This document shows, piece by piece, positions 55,153 through 63,924 of a stretch of DNA of 64,000 nucleotides. The stretch comes from Labrenzia sp. PHM005. GTDB lineage: Bacteria > Pseudomonadota > Alphaproteobacteria > Rhizobiales > Stappiaceae. The first letter of the stretch is position 1. The number at the start of each line of letters is the position of its first letter. A program made the position numbers and the translations under genes. The notes beneath the pieces are model-generated. The model worked only from the letters and a program-made list of their open reading frames with translations, had not been told where the DNA came from and made no database searches. The stretch is taken from contig NZ_CP041191.1 in assembly GCF_006517275.1 (NCBI RefSeq), positions 3,777,001 through 3,841,000 of the forward strand. Direction: 5' to 3'.

Positions 55153-55256
55153 AATACCACCCACCAGTGTTTCAGTCTTAGGATTTTCGCACTCAGAAGA
55201 TCCTTCCGAATTCGCATGATGAGCTTGAAGCGTGAAACGAGCGTGATAAAGTATTC

Positions 55257-57359
55257 GTGTATTTCATGCGTGACTTCATTCTGGGTTGTGTCACCCGTGT
55301 CAGAAGTTACGTAGGTGAGGGAAACAGGAATTTGACGCTGCAAGTTCCCTATTTTGCGTCTCTTGGGCGCCCCATGCTGATTGCGCGTAATCAAGATCCG
55401 ATTGCGGCGAAAACCCGCAAGGCGCTTGCCATTTTGGGATACTTGAGCCGTATCAGTGATTTGAGTGCGTCCCGCGAGGCGGTGGCGGATCTCTTATGGA
55501 GTAGCGCGGTAAGGCAGAAGGGCATGCAGTCGCTCCGGCAGGCGCTTAAACAACTCAAAACTGCGGAAGAAGAAGCCGGGCTCGATGTGGTGATATCCAC
55601 AGCCGGGCATATTCAGCTGGATCAAGCCGAATTGCGGACCGATCTCCAGCATCTTTTGAAGATCTTGGACGCAGGCGATTCGGCGGGCTTTGAAGAAGCG
55701 CGGGCGCTTTGGCGCGGCGAGTTTATGGCCGGCTATGACGATATCGACCCGCAGTTCACCGAGTGGCTGCTGATCGAGCGCGAAAGAATCCGGGCTGAGG
55801 TGGTTGATGCAACGCTCAAACACCTGGATGTCTCTGTCATCGAGAGCGGGGCAGGGCACGTCGAAGCGGCGGCGAATTTTCTTCTGCACATGGATCCCGC
55901 TTTTGAACCTGCCCACCGGGCCTTGATCCGCTTCTACCTGAGGCAGGGTCAACGAGAGCGGGCCGAGCAGCAGCTTAAAGCGTGTGAGCGGGAACTGAAG
56001 GAACTGGATGAAGTTCCTGAGGAAGAAACCCGGGAATTGCTCAAGGAGCTTTCTGTATCCGAAAAACAGATCGCAACTGAAGAGACAGAAACGCCTCAAA
56101 ATCCCGGTTTTTGGCACAGGCCATCAACTGAGTTTTTGGGCATTGATCCGCAGACATCGGACAACGTAGTCCATTTTCCACATATATCGATCATTTCCGG
56201 TCAGCTTAATCAAACGACAACAAATGATGGGTTGTATTTAAAGGAAGAAATCGTAGGAGGTTTGTCCGCATATAGAGCGTTTGACCTCTATCATGGGGAA
56301 TATTTTGGTGACGCAGAAGGGCCTCAGCCGATTTTGATACAAGGGGATCAAGCCGGAAGTTACCTGCTTCGGTTCCAGCACAATGAAAGAAACGGCAAGG
56401 TATCGGTTCAATTTGAAGACCGGGCTGAGGGCCGCATAGTCTTCAGCGAAATAGTTGACCTAAAGGAATGGGACAGCGTTCAAACAGCTGCCAGCCATAC
56501 CATCGGACGAATTCATACGTACGTAACAAAAAAATTGCGCAATCCGCAGAACAGTTCTGCCTTTGCCAGATGGTGCCAGGCTGAGGCGCTTTTGGTTAAT
56601 TTTGACCCGGTTTCGGACCGGAAAGCGCTGCAAATCCTGAGTGAACTTGAGCGTCGACATAGCACATTTTCTATGTCCTATTCCGGCAAAGCGCTCGTAA
56701 ATATTAAACAACTACTTCATTACCGTGTAGAGGACAGAACAAACAGGTTATCTTGGGAAGAAATTCTGGGGCTGTGTGAACACGCAGTGATGCTTGACCC
56801 TTGGCAACCTATCAATCAACGGGCTCATGGTTGGGCGCTCATACAATCGAACATGCCGGATCAGGCGCGACGCGCATTTTTGCAAGCAATCCGATTGAAC
56901 AGCGTTGATCCAATAAATCTAATTTCTGCTGCAGAAGGTTTGGCTTTCGCTGGTGAAGTCGATATGGCGCGCGAAAAAGCTGAACTGGCTATGAACCTGT
57001 TCACAACGGTTCCTCGAGTATTTTATGAATATTATTCTTTGGTGTTTTTCGCATCAGAGGATTTTGAAACTGCGGCCAAAATCATCGAAAGAGCGTCATA
57101 TAAAAGTGTTGTGGGACTAACTACGCGCGTTGCTGCCTTAGTTTGTGCAGGTAAGGAAGCTGAAGCTTTGGAGCTAATGAGCCGACAGAGTGATAGTTTG
57201 TCGGCAGTGGTTGACAAAGCCGGGCTTGGGACGGGCGACCCGGAAGAATGGGCGCGTAGAATTAATTTCTTTCAGGAGCCAAAAACGCGGGCTGCTTACG
57301 ATAGAGGTGTTGATTTGGTGAAAAGGTATTTTTTTGGTGATAGAGCTTCCCTTGGATGA
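55257..57359 (+). CDS. BTAD/SARP-type transcriptional regulator with TPR-like repeats
   Basis: The 700-residue product has a winged-helix domain (about 28-110, from LQVPYFASLGRPMLIARN through KTRKALAILGYLSRI and SREAVADLLWSSAVRQKGMQ). Next is the bacterial transcriptional activation domain (about 112-265, with FMAGYDDIDPQFTEWLLIER and LIRFYLRQGQRERAEQQLK), a middle domain of unknown kind (about 300-430) and TPR-like repeats to the end. SARP-type proteins often control natural-product genes. The GTG at 55257 lacks a clear ribosome site. A TTG at 55332 after GAGGGA is a possible start and would keep the whole DNA-binding domain. It converges on the precursor genes with one base between the stops. 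Confidence 0.88.
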   Translation: MYFMRDFILGCVTRVRSYVGEGNRNLTLQVPYFASLGRPMLIARNQDPIAAKTRKALAILGYLSRISDLSASREAVADLLWSSAVRQKGMQSLRQALKQLKTAEEEAGLDVVISTAGHIQLDQAELRTDLQHLLKILDAGDSAGFEEARALWRGEFMAGYDDIDPQFTEWLLIERERIRAEVVDATLKHLDVSVIESGAGHVEAAANFLLHMDPAFEPAHRALIRFYLRQGQRERAEQQLKACERELKELDEVPEEETRELLKELSVSEKQIATEETETPQNPGFWHRPSTEFLGIDPQTSDNVVHFPHISIISGQLNQTTTNDGLYLKEEIVGGLSAYRAFDLYHGEYFGDAEGPQPILIQGDQAGSYLLRFQHNERNGKVSVQFEDRAEGRIVFSEIVDLKEWDSVQTAASHTIGRIHTYVTKKLRNPQNSSAFARWCQAEALLVNFDPVSDRKALQILSELERRHSTFSMSYSGKALVNIKQLLHYRVEDRTNRLSWEEILGLCEHAVMLDPWQPINQRAHGWALIQSNMPDQARRAFLQAIRLNSVDPINLISAAEGLAFAGEVDMAREKAELAMNLFTTVPRVFYEYYSLVFFASEDFETAAKIIERASYKSVVGLTTRVAALVCAGKEAEALELMSRQSDSLSAVVDKAGLGTGDPEEWARRINFFQEPKTRAAYDRGVDLVKRYFFGDRASLG

Positions 57360-57360
57360 G

Positions 57361-57639
57361 TTAACAAAATTGCCGAGCAAGAGACCCGAGATAGGCGGGG
57401 TCCTTCCCATCGAGCCGGGATTGGTTCAGCTTATATGGTAATACGGTAACCTTTCTGCTTTCGGCGTCCACAATTTCGAATGCCATTAATTTCAGAACAT
57501 TTTCCGGCAATCCGATTTTCCGGAGTTCAGAGGCCGGATCATGCTTTAATCGGGTCCGGCAACGTTCATCAATGCGCGCATTAGCAAGCAATTTGCCGAG
57601 GGCTACAATATTTTTTTGATAGTAGGGAAACCGGGCCAT
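57361..57639 (-). CDS. Putative RiPP precursor B with nitrile-hydratase-like leader, ending in Cys
   Basis: A 92-residue product starting MARFPYYQKNIVALGKLLAN. Its body follows the pattern of precursor A: LGKLL...ERCRTRLKHDPASELRKIGL, a beta segment (KLMAFEIVDAESRKVTVLPY) with VLP where precursor A has VIP, then GKDPAYLGSLARQFC. NHLP-type leaders are made of a nitrile hydratase alpha-like domain ending in a VxLP motif, which fits. The protein ends in Cys, a residue a YcaO enzyme could cyclise. It is 79 bases after precursor A, with a GC hairpin between. The ribosome site is weak. The precursor assignment is an inference from leader, size and neighbours. Confidence 0.68.
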   Translation of the reverse strand: MARFPYYQKNIVALGKLLANARIDERCRTRLKHDPASELRKIGLPENVLKLMAFEIVDAESRKVTVLPYKLNQSRLDGKDPAYLGSLARQFC

Positions 57640-57674
57640 GATCGAAGTTCCATTCCAGAAGTGAGATTGTCCAG

Positions 57675-57692
57675 CCGGGGCGGGGACCCCGG
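57675..57692 (-). promoter_or_regulatory. GC hairpin between the two precursor genes
   Basis: CCGGGG (57675-57680) pairs with CCCCGG (57687-57692) around a six-base loop. It has no T-run on the coding strand. It may lower the amount of precursor B relative to A or protect the 3' end of the A message. Confidence 0.45.
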
Positions 57693-57718
57693 TTAGACAC
57701 GCGATCCTGGTTATCCGA

Positions 57719-58009
57719 TTAGTCCGGCATTTCCTCATAGTGGCAGCTTGCCAGTGCCAGGCGGCCCAGTTCTTCGAAGTAGGTTTCGTCGCCAGCAGCG
57801 ATGCGGGCTTCGTCAACCTTCGCCGGGATAACCAGATGAACCTTGTCAGCCGTGTCGGCATAGATTTTCATATCCGTTGCAAGGCCAAGGCTGGAGAGCG
57901 TTTCTTCCGGCTTTTCGGCAAACCGGGCACGCTCAGTGGAATCTTGGATGATTTCGCCGAGTTTCGCGCCAAGTTCCAGGTCATGGTCAGTAGTTGTGAG
58001 CGTGTGCAT
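57719..58009 (-). CDS. Putative RiPP precursor A with nitrile-hydratase-like leader and SC-containing tail
   Basis: A 96-residue product starting MHTLTTTDHDLELGAKLGEI at the ATG at 58009, with GGAG seven bases before it. The leader reads RARFAEKPEETLSSLGLATD, then MKIYADTADKVHLVIPAKVD. This is the nitrile hydratase alpha-like (NHLP) arrangement: an R/F..P...L..LGL helix, then a T/AD.VHLV[IL]P strand. The last residues, RLALASCHYEEMPD, contain Ser-Cys and would be the core. It lacks the GG cleavage motif frequent in NHLP leaders. It is divergent from the YcaO gene, with 288 bases between. I recognise no earlier description of this pair. Confidence 0.72.
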   Translation of the reverse strand: MHTLTTTDHDLELGAKLGEIIQDSTERARFAEKPEETLSSLGLATDMKIYADTADKVHLVIPAKVDEARIAAGDETYFEELGRLALASCHYEEMPD

Positions 58010-58077
58010 ACTAAGACTCCATAAAATGGGTTGCATTTTTTTGCAAAAATCTGAAAAATTAATAATAACCTTTCAGA

Positions 58078-58141
58078 AAGCAAGGGGATTTAAGTAAAAG
58101 TAAAACTTGTGGGTGGTTTTTCTCTCGTTATCCCCTTGCTT
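58078..58141. promoter_or_regulatory. 12-bp inverted repeat in the precursor/YcaO divergent promoter region
   Basis: AAGCAAGGGGAT (58078-58089) and ATCCCCTTGCTT (58130-58141) are perfect reverse complements separated by 40 bases of AT-rich DNA. Their midpoint lies in the gap between the precursor and YcaO genes. Two half-sites at this spacing would suit a dimeric regulator acting on both promoters. The BTAD-type protein is the obvious candidate. Confidence 0.6.
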
Positions 58142-58297
58142 GCTATCGATGTAATCAAAAATATGTTGTTATCACAATGGCAATTCATTATTTCTATCTA
58201 AGTGCAATTCGAAGCTGAGTCTCGTAGCGGAATTGTATACTTACGTGCTGTATTGGAAAACTTCAGTGAGCGATTCAGGTAAAAAAGGACGTTTTAA

Positions 58298-59656
58298 ATG
58301 AATGGACTGAAGCCACAGGTATGTGAGGACCTGGTTCGGATTGGTCTCTTAGTTAAAAACAACAATACCTTGGTGGCGGCCAATACGATAGCGGCGCATG
58401 CGCTCGAACTGTTTATGCCAGTATTACAAAGGTTTGATGTTCGTCTGGTGCCGGTTTCTATTCCTGGATGTCCTATCCATTTTTGCACCGGGATACTAAA
58501 ATTGCCGAAAGGGGCGTGGCTGGACGAGTGCGGCGATATCCGGGCAATCCCCGCTGGCGGCCAAGGCGGGGACAAGGTTGCTGCAGCGGTTGGTTGTATC
58601 GGTGAAATGACGGAGCGGCTCTGTCTATACTCTCTGGGGGAGAGTGACCCCAGAGTTGTATTGGCAAATGCTGCAGTGAACGAGATAGATCCGGCGCCGC
58701 TGATTGGTTTTAGTCCGTCTCAACTTGTTCAATTTACGGAAAAAAGGCCGGGGCTAATCAGCAACTGCGGAGGTTGTACGATTGCCTGGGATAAAGTCAG
58801 CGATCGCCGTGTTTTTCTGACTGATTTAAGCCATCAGAAAGAGACATATTTGCCGGCGTATACTGCGTTGTTTGATGAGCCGGTTTTGAATTTTTGCGGC
58901 GGAATTGGCCTTGCCTCAACTGTAGGATGTGCAGTGTGGCGAGATTTGAAGGGGGCTCGTGACCGGGCGCTGCTTGAGCTCATTGAGCGCGACGCGATCG
59001 CTCAAGCCTGGTACAACCGCCTGGGGATAACTCGGCTTTCAGAGGGGTTTTTGTCCAAAAAAGTTCCGGTTGACCTTCTGAATTTCCTGTCCGGGAGGTC
59101 ACGAGCCTGGTCCGTGACACGCGTTCAAACCGATTTTCCGGTACATGTTGTGGTAGCGGTTTCGCACGTCGAAGATGGGAAAATGGCGGCCTTCGGGTCT
59201 TCCGCAAATTGGGATTTGCCGTCAGCGCTTTTGAGCGCACTTTGTGAGATGCTCCAGGCGGAAAACTCGCTGGACATGATGATTCAGGCCTATCCGGAGA
59301 CACAATCAACCGATCAGACTGCACTGCCCAAAGTGCTGCGGTATGCCCGGACCGGATCCATCATTGCCGATTGGCCCGTTGAAGAGCAAGTCTCTGAAGA
59401 CCCCACGTCAGATGATGAAACCTACTCTTATGAGCAGATGTTGGCTGCTTTGCAGCACAAAGACATCAAGGTTTGGGAGTTCAATGCGACGCGGCCGGAT
59501 CTGAAGGTGCCGTGCATCAAGCTGTTTTCGCCGGAGCTGTGTACCTGGCAGCCGCGGTTTGGAAAACCTCGGCTCTTCAATGGTGTTGTCGAAAGAGGCT
59601 TACGGAAAACACCGGCAGACAAGGCTGAATTCGCCGCGCGGCCGTTTCCATTTTAG
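58298..59656 (+). CDS. YcaO-family ATP-dependent cyclodehydratase
   Basis: YcaO enzymes use ATP to activate peptide amides, making azolines from Ser, Thr or Cys, or thioamides and amidines. The 452 residues keep the ATP and magnesium motifs: AAAVGCIGEMTERLCLYS, ALLELIERDAIAQAW and ALCEMLQAENSL. It ends RPFPF, like the proline-bearing C-terminus (PxPxP) of azoline-forming members. CGGC (about residue 160) and CPIHFC near residue 55 could be a metal site. AAGGA precedes the ATG. No E1-like (ThiF) leader-binding partner, dehydrogenase or transporter is encoded next to it, so it would work alone or with distant partners. Confidence 0.92.
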   Translation: MNGLKPQVCEDLVRIGLLVKNNNTLVAANTIAAHALELFMPVLQRFDVRLVPVSIPGCPIHFCTGILKLPKGAWLDECGDIRAIPAGGQGGDKVAAAVGCIGEMTERLCLYSLGESDPRVVLANAAVNEIDPAPLIGFSPSQLVQFTEKRPGLISNCGGCTIAWDKVSDRRVFLTDLSHQKETYLPAYTALFDEPVLNFCGGIGLASTVGCAVWRDLKGARDRALLELIERDAIAQAWYNRLGITRLSEGFLSKKVPVDLLNFLSGRSRAWSVTRVQTDFPVHVVVAVSHVEDGKMAAFGSSANWDLPSALLSALCEMLQAENSLDMMIQAYPETQSTDQTALPKVLRYARTGSIIADWPVEEQVSEDPTSDDETYSYEQMLAALQHKDIKVWEFNATRPDLKVPCIKLFSPELCTWQPRFGKPRLFNGVVERGLRKTPADKAEFAARPFPF

Positions 59657-59677
59657 TGTTTCGCGAGGCACCAGCCG

Positions 59678-60244
59678 TTAGTTGACCGGGGTTGGACGGC
59701 CATCGGCTTGAGGTCTTGCCAAGGTCATGACCCAGAAATTGCGCCACTTGCCGTTATTCCGGTTTGTCCGTGCAATGCCGACGCGGGTGACGTAAGGATT
59801 GAGCAGGTTTTTGTTGTGGCCCTCAGAACCCTGCCAGCCTCGAAAAGCCGCAGGAAGGTCGGCGTAACCTGCGCCAAGGTTCTCCGCTGCGGCGTAGTTC
59901 GGATACTTGGCTTTATCGAGACGTTGCGATAGTCCGAATGCGCTGTGCTGCCACGTGTCCATACTGTCGCGCTGCGCAATGTGGCGGGCCATATCCTGAG
60001 AAACTGCATCAAGCGCCGGATCATGCTGCAGGTTATGAAGGCCATTTTGGCTTCGATACGCATTGATCATAGAGAGCATTGAGGAACTGCTGACCTGAAC
60101 GTTAGTCAGGACCGGCCGGTCTACCAGTTCACTTTGGCCGCCAGGTAGAGCGCCGCACCCGGAAATAATCAGCAACAGTGCAATGAAAGCGAGATGGGAT
60201 CCGCGGAATGTGACAGGTTCGAAGAAGTCCCGGATAGCTAACAT
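59678..60244 (-). CDS. CAP-domain (SCP/PR1-like) lipoprotein
   Basis: The product is 188 residues with a lipoprotein signal: hydrophobic segment about 18-29 and lipobox LIISGC with Cys30. The CAP domain (about 52-180) has MLSMINAYRSQNGLHNLQHD, ALDAVSQDMARHIAQRD, AENLGAGY and GWQGSEGHNKNLLNPYVTRV, including the His-Glu residues of the family cleft. Such proteins are exported and of unknown activity. It follows the metallophosphoesterase with TAA and ATG directly joined, so the two are coupled. Confidence 0.9.
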   Translation of the reverse strand: MLAIRDFFEPVTFRGSHLAFIALLLIISGCGALPGGQSELVDRPVLTNVQVSSSSMLSMINAYRSQNGLHNLQHDPALDAVSQDMARHIAQRDSMDTWQHSAFGLSQRLDKAKYPNYAAAENLGAGYADLPAAFRGWQGSEGHNKNLLNPYVTRVGIARTNRNNGKWRNFWVMTLARPQADGRPTPVN

Positions 60245-61081
60245 TTAGGATCCCTCGCCAGGCCAGGAAACGCCTTCATCGGCAAAGAAGTGGTGCGGAC
60301 CTGGATAGGATTCCACATAGGCCATATGAGTAACTGTGCCCGCAGTCTTCGAGTGATGATGCAGAAAAAAAGCGGGCGGCTCGAAATTGAACAAGGCCGG
60401 GCCTTTTTCTGTCAGATCCAGGACAACCTGATGGGCGGTGCTCGGCGCCAGCGTCATAATTTTCCCTGCAAATCCGGCGATAATCGGCCGGTGCAAATGG
60501 CCGCATAACAGCCGGTCAATGTGAGGGAAGGGACCGATGACTTCAGCTAAAGCCGGAGCATCGGTCAAGCCGATTGCGTCCATATGGCTGATCCCGCTAA
60601 GGGCGGGCGGATGATGCAATGCGATCAGGGTCGGGCGTTTGTCTTCTTCAAGGCGTTCTTCCAGCCAGGACAATTGCGCTTCTCCAAGAGCACCGTCCGG
60701 CCGCCCGGGCAAGCTGGTATCAAGAGCGATCAGCCGGACATCACCAATATCGGCTGTGTAACAGAGTTTGCCGTCAACGCTGCTGTCCATACCCGGATAA
60801 CCGGCCATTTCACGGCGCATATCAGCAGTGCCATCATGGTTTCCCGGGATCATATAAACAGGCATGTCCAGCCGGGAGAGGATTTGACGGCCGAGCGCGT
60901 ATTCGCGCGGATCGCTGGTGTCGGTGAGATCTCCTGTCAGGATTACCGCATCCGGCTTGGGAACATGCGCGTTCAAGGCGGCAATCGCCCGTTCGGCAAA
61001 CATGTTGGTATCTGAGACGCGGTAACAAGCCAGACCGCGCGGGCGCAGGTGTAAATCGGTGATATGTGCAATGAGAGTCAT
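60245..61081 (-). CDS. Calcineurin-like metallophosphoesterase (CpdA-like)
   Basis: The product is 278 residues with the full set of two-metal phosphoesterase motifs: HITDLHL, LTGDLTDTSDPREY, MIPGNHDGT, LIALHHPP and LLCGHLHRP. The arrangement is that of the cyclic nucleotide phosphodiesterase CpdA/GpdQ group, so cAMP or a glycerophosphodiester is a likely substrate. The signal-free protein is cytoplasmic. The last 40 residues (HHHSKTAGTVTHMAYVESYP) are His-rich and may add a metal site. It is coupled to the CAP-domain lipoprotein gene. Confidence 0.9.
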   Translation of the reverse strand: MTLIAHITDLHLRPRGLACYRVSDTNMFAERAIAALNAHVPKPDAVILTGDLTDTSDPREYALGRQILSRLDMPVYMIPGNHDGTADMRREMAGYPGMDSSVDGKLCYTADIGDVRLIALDTSLPGRPDGALGEAQLSWLEERLEEDKRPTLIALHHPPALSGISHMDAIGLTDAPALAEVIGPFPHIDRLLCGHLHRPIIAGFAGKIMTLAPSTAHQVVLDLTEKGPALFNFEPPAFFLHHHSKTAGTVTHMAYVESYPGPHHFFADEGVSWPGEGS

Positions 61082-61249
61082 CTAAACAGTCCCCGAATAC
61101 AGACAGGATTCGTGTCTTTGACGATAGCTTCGGAGAGATTGAGAGCAAGCAGTGTTTCCCTTTTCCGAAAGCTCATGTAGGAGATGCACACAGGTTCTTT
61201 GGGGCCGACACGATCTGGAACAGCCCAATCATAGCGGAAATGAATTGCG

Positions 61250-63037
61250 ATGGCAGAAATGCAAGAGGCAAACGGCGAGGAGATACAGTCGGAAGCAAGC
61301 CCGGAACAGCCTGTGCCCGCAATGAAGAAGCCGATCTGGCTGCGCATTTTCGGCCACGACGTGTCTGCTCCGCTGTTGCTGCTGGCTCTATCGCTCCTGC
61401 TGTTTGTTCCTGGCCAATGGACCGTGCCACCGCTCGACCGTGATGAACCGCGTTTTACTCAAGCAACAAAACAAATGCTGGAAACCGGTGATTATGTCGA
61501 TATCCGGTTTCAAGAAACGGCCCGGCACAAGAAACCGGTCGGGATCTATTGGCTACAAGCTGCTGCGGTGAAACTGACCGGGCATGATGCAAGTGCTCCA
61601 CTATGGGTTTATCGATTACCGTCTCTCATCGGCGCTGTTTTATGTGTGCTGGCGACCTTCTGGCTCGCCAGAGCCTTTATGGGACCTGCCGGCGCTTTGG
61701 TTGCGGCCGGATTTGTTGGCCTGTCCATCATTCTCGGGGTTGAAGCCCGGCTTGCAAAAACCGATGCCACGTTGTTTGCAACGATTATTATCGCGCAAGG
61801 AGCTCTGGCCCGTATTTGGCTGAAAGAAGCAAACAAACGGGCGTGGGGGCTTGGTCTCATCTTCTGGACCGCGCTTGCAGCCAGCGTTTTGGTGAAAGGA
61901 CCGGTCGGGCCGATGGTGATCGGTTTCACGGTTGTGTCACTGATGATTTCACGGCGGAAGATCGCCTGGTTCAAAGCCGCATCCCCGCTTCTTGGTCTGC
62001 TGTGGTTTTTTCTGCTGGTGTTGCCCTGGTTTGTGGCGATTTGGATTGCCACCGATGGAACATTCTTTACCGAGGCCATTGGCAAAGATCTTTTAGGCAA
62101 AGTCTCGACGGGGCAGGAAAGCCATGGGGCGCCGCCATTGACCCATCTAGGGGCCATGTTCGGCGTGTTCTGGCCATTGCCGGCGTTTTTCCTGATCGCT
62201 CTGCCGGTAATCTGGCGCGAACGTGCTAGCCCGCTGGTCGTCTTTTCTGCCTGCTGGTTCTTTCCAAGCTGGATCGTCTTCGAATTGGTCGCAACCAAAC
62301 TGCCGCATTACACCATGCCGCTGTTACCGGCCCTGGTGTTGCCAGTTGCGGCGGCCTTGATCGAAGGGGCCGGCGCTGAAACACGGAAATGGGTCCGGTG
62401 GATTGCGGCGATCCTGTTCGCTGTCCCGGCAATCGGCATTGCGGTTGGCGCATTCGCTGGGCCATTTGTTCTTGGAACTTGGCCGTCACCGCCTGGGGCG
62501 ATCGTCACCGCAATAGGCGCCGTTTTTGCTGTAGTAGCGGCAACCCGGCTTTTGCGCGGCCCTGCGCTTTATGCTTTGCCGCCAACAGCACTGACTGCCA
62601 TTGCAATTGCGATTGGCGTTTGGGGCTTTTCGGGGCCGGCATTGACCACAATTTGGGTAAGCCCGCGGTTGGTCGCAGCCATGGACGAGATCCCGGGCTG
62701 TGCCAATCAAGAAGCCAGGCAAGTGGCAACAACCGGTTTCCATGAGCCGAGCTTCATTTTCCTGGAAGGTACGGACACCAGAATCATTCCGGCGGAGGGG
62801 GCTGCGAAATTCCTGGCGGACGAGAGCGCAGTTGGTGCTGGCAGCTGCCTGATTGCGGCCATTGAAAGCCGGCACGAAGAGGCGTTTTTGGCATCAGCCA
62901 AAGAGATTGGTCTTGTACCAGAGGTGCGAAAAAGGGTAGAGGGCCTGAATATCAACGGCGGCGATGATGTCGATATCGCGCTTTATCAAGCTGCCGTTAG
63001 TGGAACAAACACACAAGGCGGCGATGAGCAGCAGTAG
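61250..63037 (+). CDS. ArnT-like glycosyltransferase of the GT39/GT83 type
   Basis: A 595-residue multi-membrane enzyme that transfers sugars from polyprenyl phosphate in the periplasm, probably to lipid A or another envelope glycan. After about 40 cytoplasmic residues and the first helix comes the acidic loop PPLDRDEPRFTQATKQMLET, then DYVDIRFQETARHKKPVGIY, both hallmarks of ArnT and PMT proteins. About 12 membrane helices are visible, and the final 110 residues form a soluble periplasmic domain. Its end overlaps the PAP2 gene by 14 bases. The three-gene run (GT39, PAP2, GT2) matches the lipid A and polyprenyl-glycan clusters. Confidence 0.93.
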   Translation: MAEMQEANGEEIQSEASPEQPVPAMKKPIWLRIFGHDVSAPLLLLALSLLLFVPGQWTVPPLDRDEPRFTQATKQMLETGDYVDIRFQETARHKKPVGIYWLQAAAVKLTGHDASAPLWVYRLPSLIGAVLCVLATFWLARAFMGPAGALVAAGFVGLSIILGVEARLAKTDATLFATIIIAQGALARIWLKEANKRAWGLGLIFWTALAASVLVKGPVGPMVIGFTVVSLMISRRKIAWFKAASPLLGLLWFFLLVLPWFVAIWIATDGTFFTEAIGKDLLGKVSTGQESHGAPPLTHLGAMFGVFWPLPAFFLIALPVIWRERASPLVVFSACWFFPSWIVFELVATKLPHYTMPLLPALVLPVAAALIEGAGAETRKWVRWIAAILFAVPAIGIAVGAFAGPFVLGTWPSPPGAIVTAIGAVFAVVAATRLLRGPALYALPPTALTAIAIAIGVWGFSGPALTTIWVSPRLVAAMDEIPGCANQEARQVATTGFHEPSFIFLEGTDTRIIPAEGAAKFLADESAVGAGSCLIAAIESRHEEAFLASAKEIGLVPEVRKRVEGLNINGGDDVDIALYQAAVSGTNTQGGDEQQ

Positions 63038-63920
63038 TCGGATGAAGCGGATTTGGGAACGCATGCGTGGCAACGCCCGCCGCGCGATGCTGCTGTATTC
63101 AAATCGAGAGGAACGGGGAGAAGCACAGCGCAAGTCTCTTCCCCCAGGACAACGTCCTCAGGATATCCTTGCGGTCCTTTTGCTCACTGTTGGGGTTGCG
63201 GTTGTTGCCTTTGATGCGCCGACGTATCCGTGGCTGAACTCTCTGCCCAATGAATACCGCATAGCGTTCCGCTCGTTCACGGACCTTGGCAAAGCTGACT
63301 GGATCCTGGTGTCAACCGGCATTCCATGCCTGTTCCTGCTTGCGTTGGATGGTGGCCGGTATGCCTTCCGGATCCGGATGGCAATTGGCGCGGTTTTCAC
63401 TTATGCCGCTTTCATTTTCTATAGCGTTGCTGCCTCAGGAATCGTGGTTCTTGTTCTCAAGTGGTGCCTTGGGCGTGCCAGACCAAAGCTCTATGAAGAG
63501 GTCGGACCGGTCCATTTCGATTTTCTTGCGCTCAACGGCAAATACACCAGCTTTCCCTCCGGGCATTCGACGACCGTCGCGGCGCTGGCAACTGCGCTCT
63601 ACTTCATTTTTCCGGCCTACCGCTGGCTGATAGTGGTGAGTGCCTTCTGGCTGGCCTTTTCGCGGGTTATGGCCGGGGCGCATTATCCAAGTGATGTAAT
63701 CGCCGGAACACTCCTGGGCATCACATTTACTTTCTTCACTGTGCGTGCCATGGCCCGGCGGCGCATTGGTTTTCATATCGCGGAAAATGGCAACATTGTT
63801 CCAAACATGACTTATGTGTCGGCCAAGGCCAGCGCACGGGCTGTATGGCAGGTGCTGCGCGGCCAGCGGGGCGCAGACCGGATCATGCCGGGCCGGACCG
63901 TTACGGGTGAGGCTGACTGA
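63024..63920 (+). CDS. PAP2-family phosphatase
   Basis: The product is 298 residues from the ATG at 63024 (AAGGCGGCG before it); an in-frame ATG 60 bases earlier is deeper in the previous gene. The catalytic triad of motifs is present: KWCLGRARPK, SFPSGHSTTV and SRVMAGAHYPSDV, between five or six membrane helices. Such enzymes remove phosphates from lipid A, undecaprenyl diphosphate or phosphatidate. With an ArnT-like transferase before it and a GT2 after it, a lipid A (LpxE-like) or polyprenyl phosphatase role is likely. Confidence 0.92.
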   Translation: MSSSSRMKRIWERMRGNARRAMLLYSNREERGEAQRKSLPPGQRPQDILAVLLLTVGVAVVAFDAPTYPWLNSLPNEYRIAFRSFTDLGKADWILVSTGIPCLFLLALDGGRYAFRIRMAIGAVFTYAAFIFYSVAASGIVVLVLKWCLGRARPKLYEEVGPVHFDFLALNGKYTSFPSGHSTTVAALATALYFIFPAYRWLIVVSAFWLAFSRVMAGAHYPSDVIAGTLLGITFTFFTVRAMARRRIGFHIAENGNIVPNMTYVSAKASARAVWQVLRGQRGADRIMPGRTVTGEAD

Positions 63921-63924
63921 TTTC

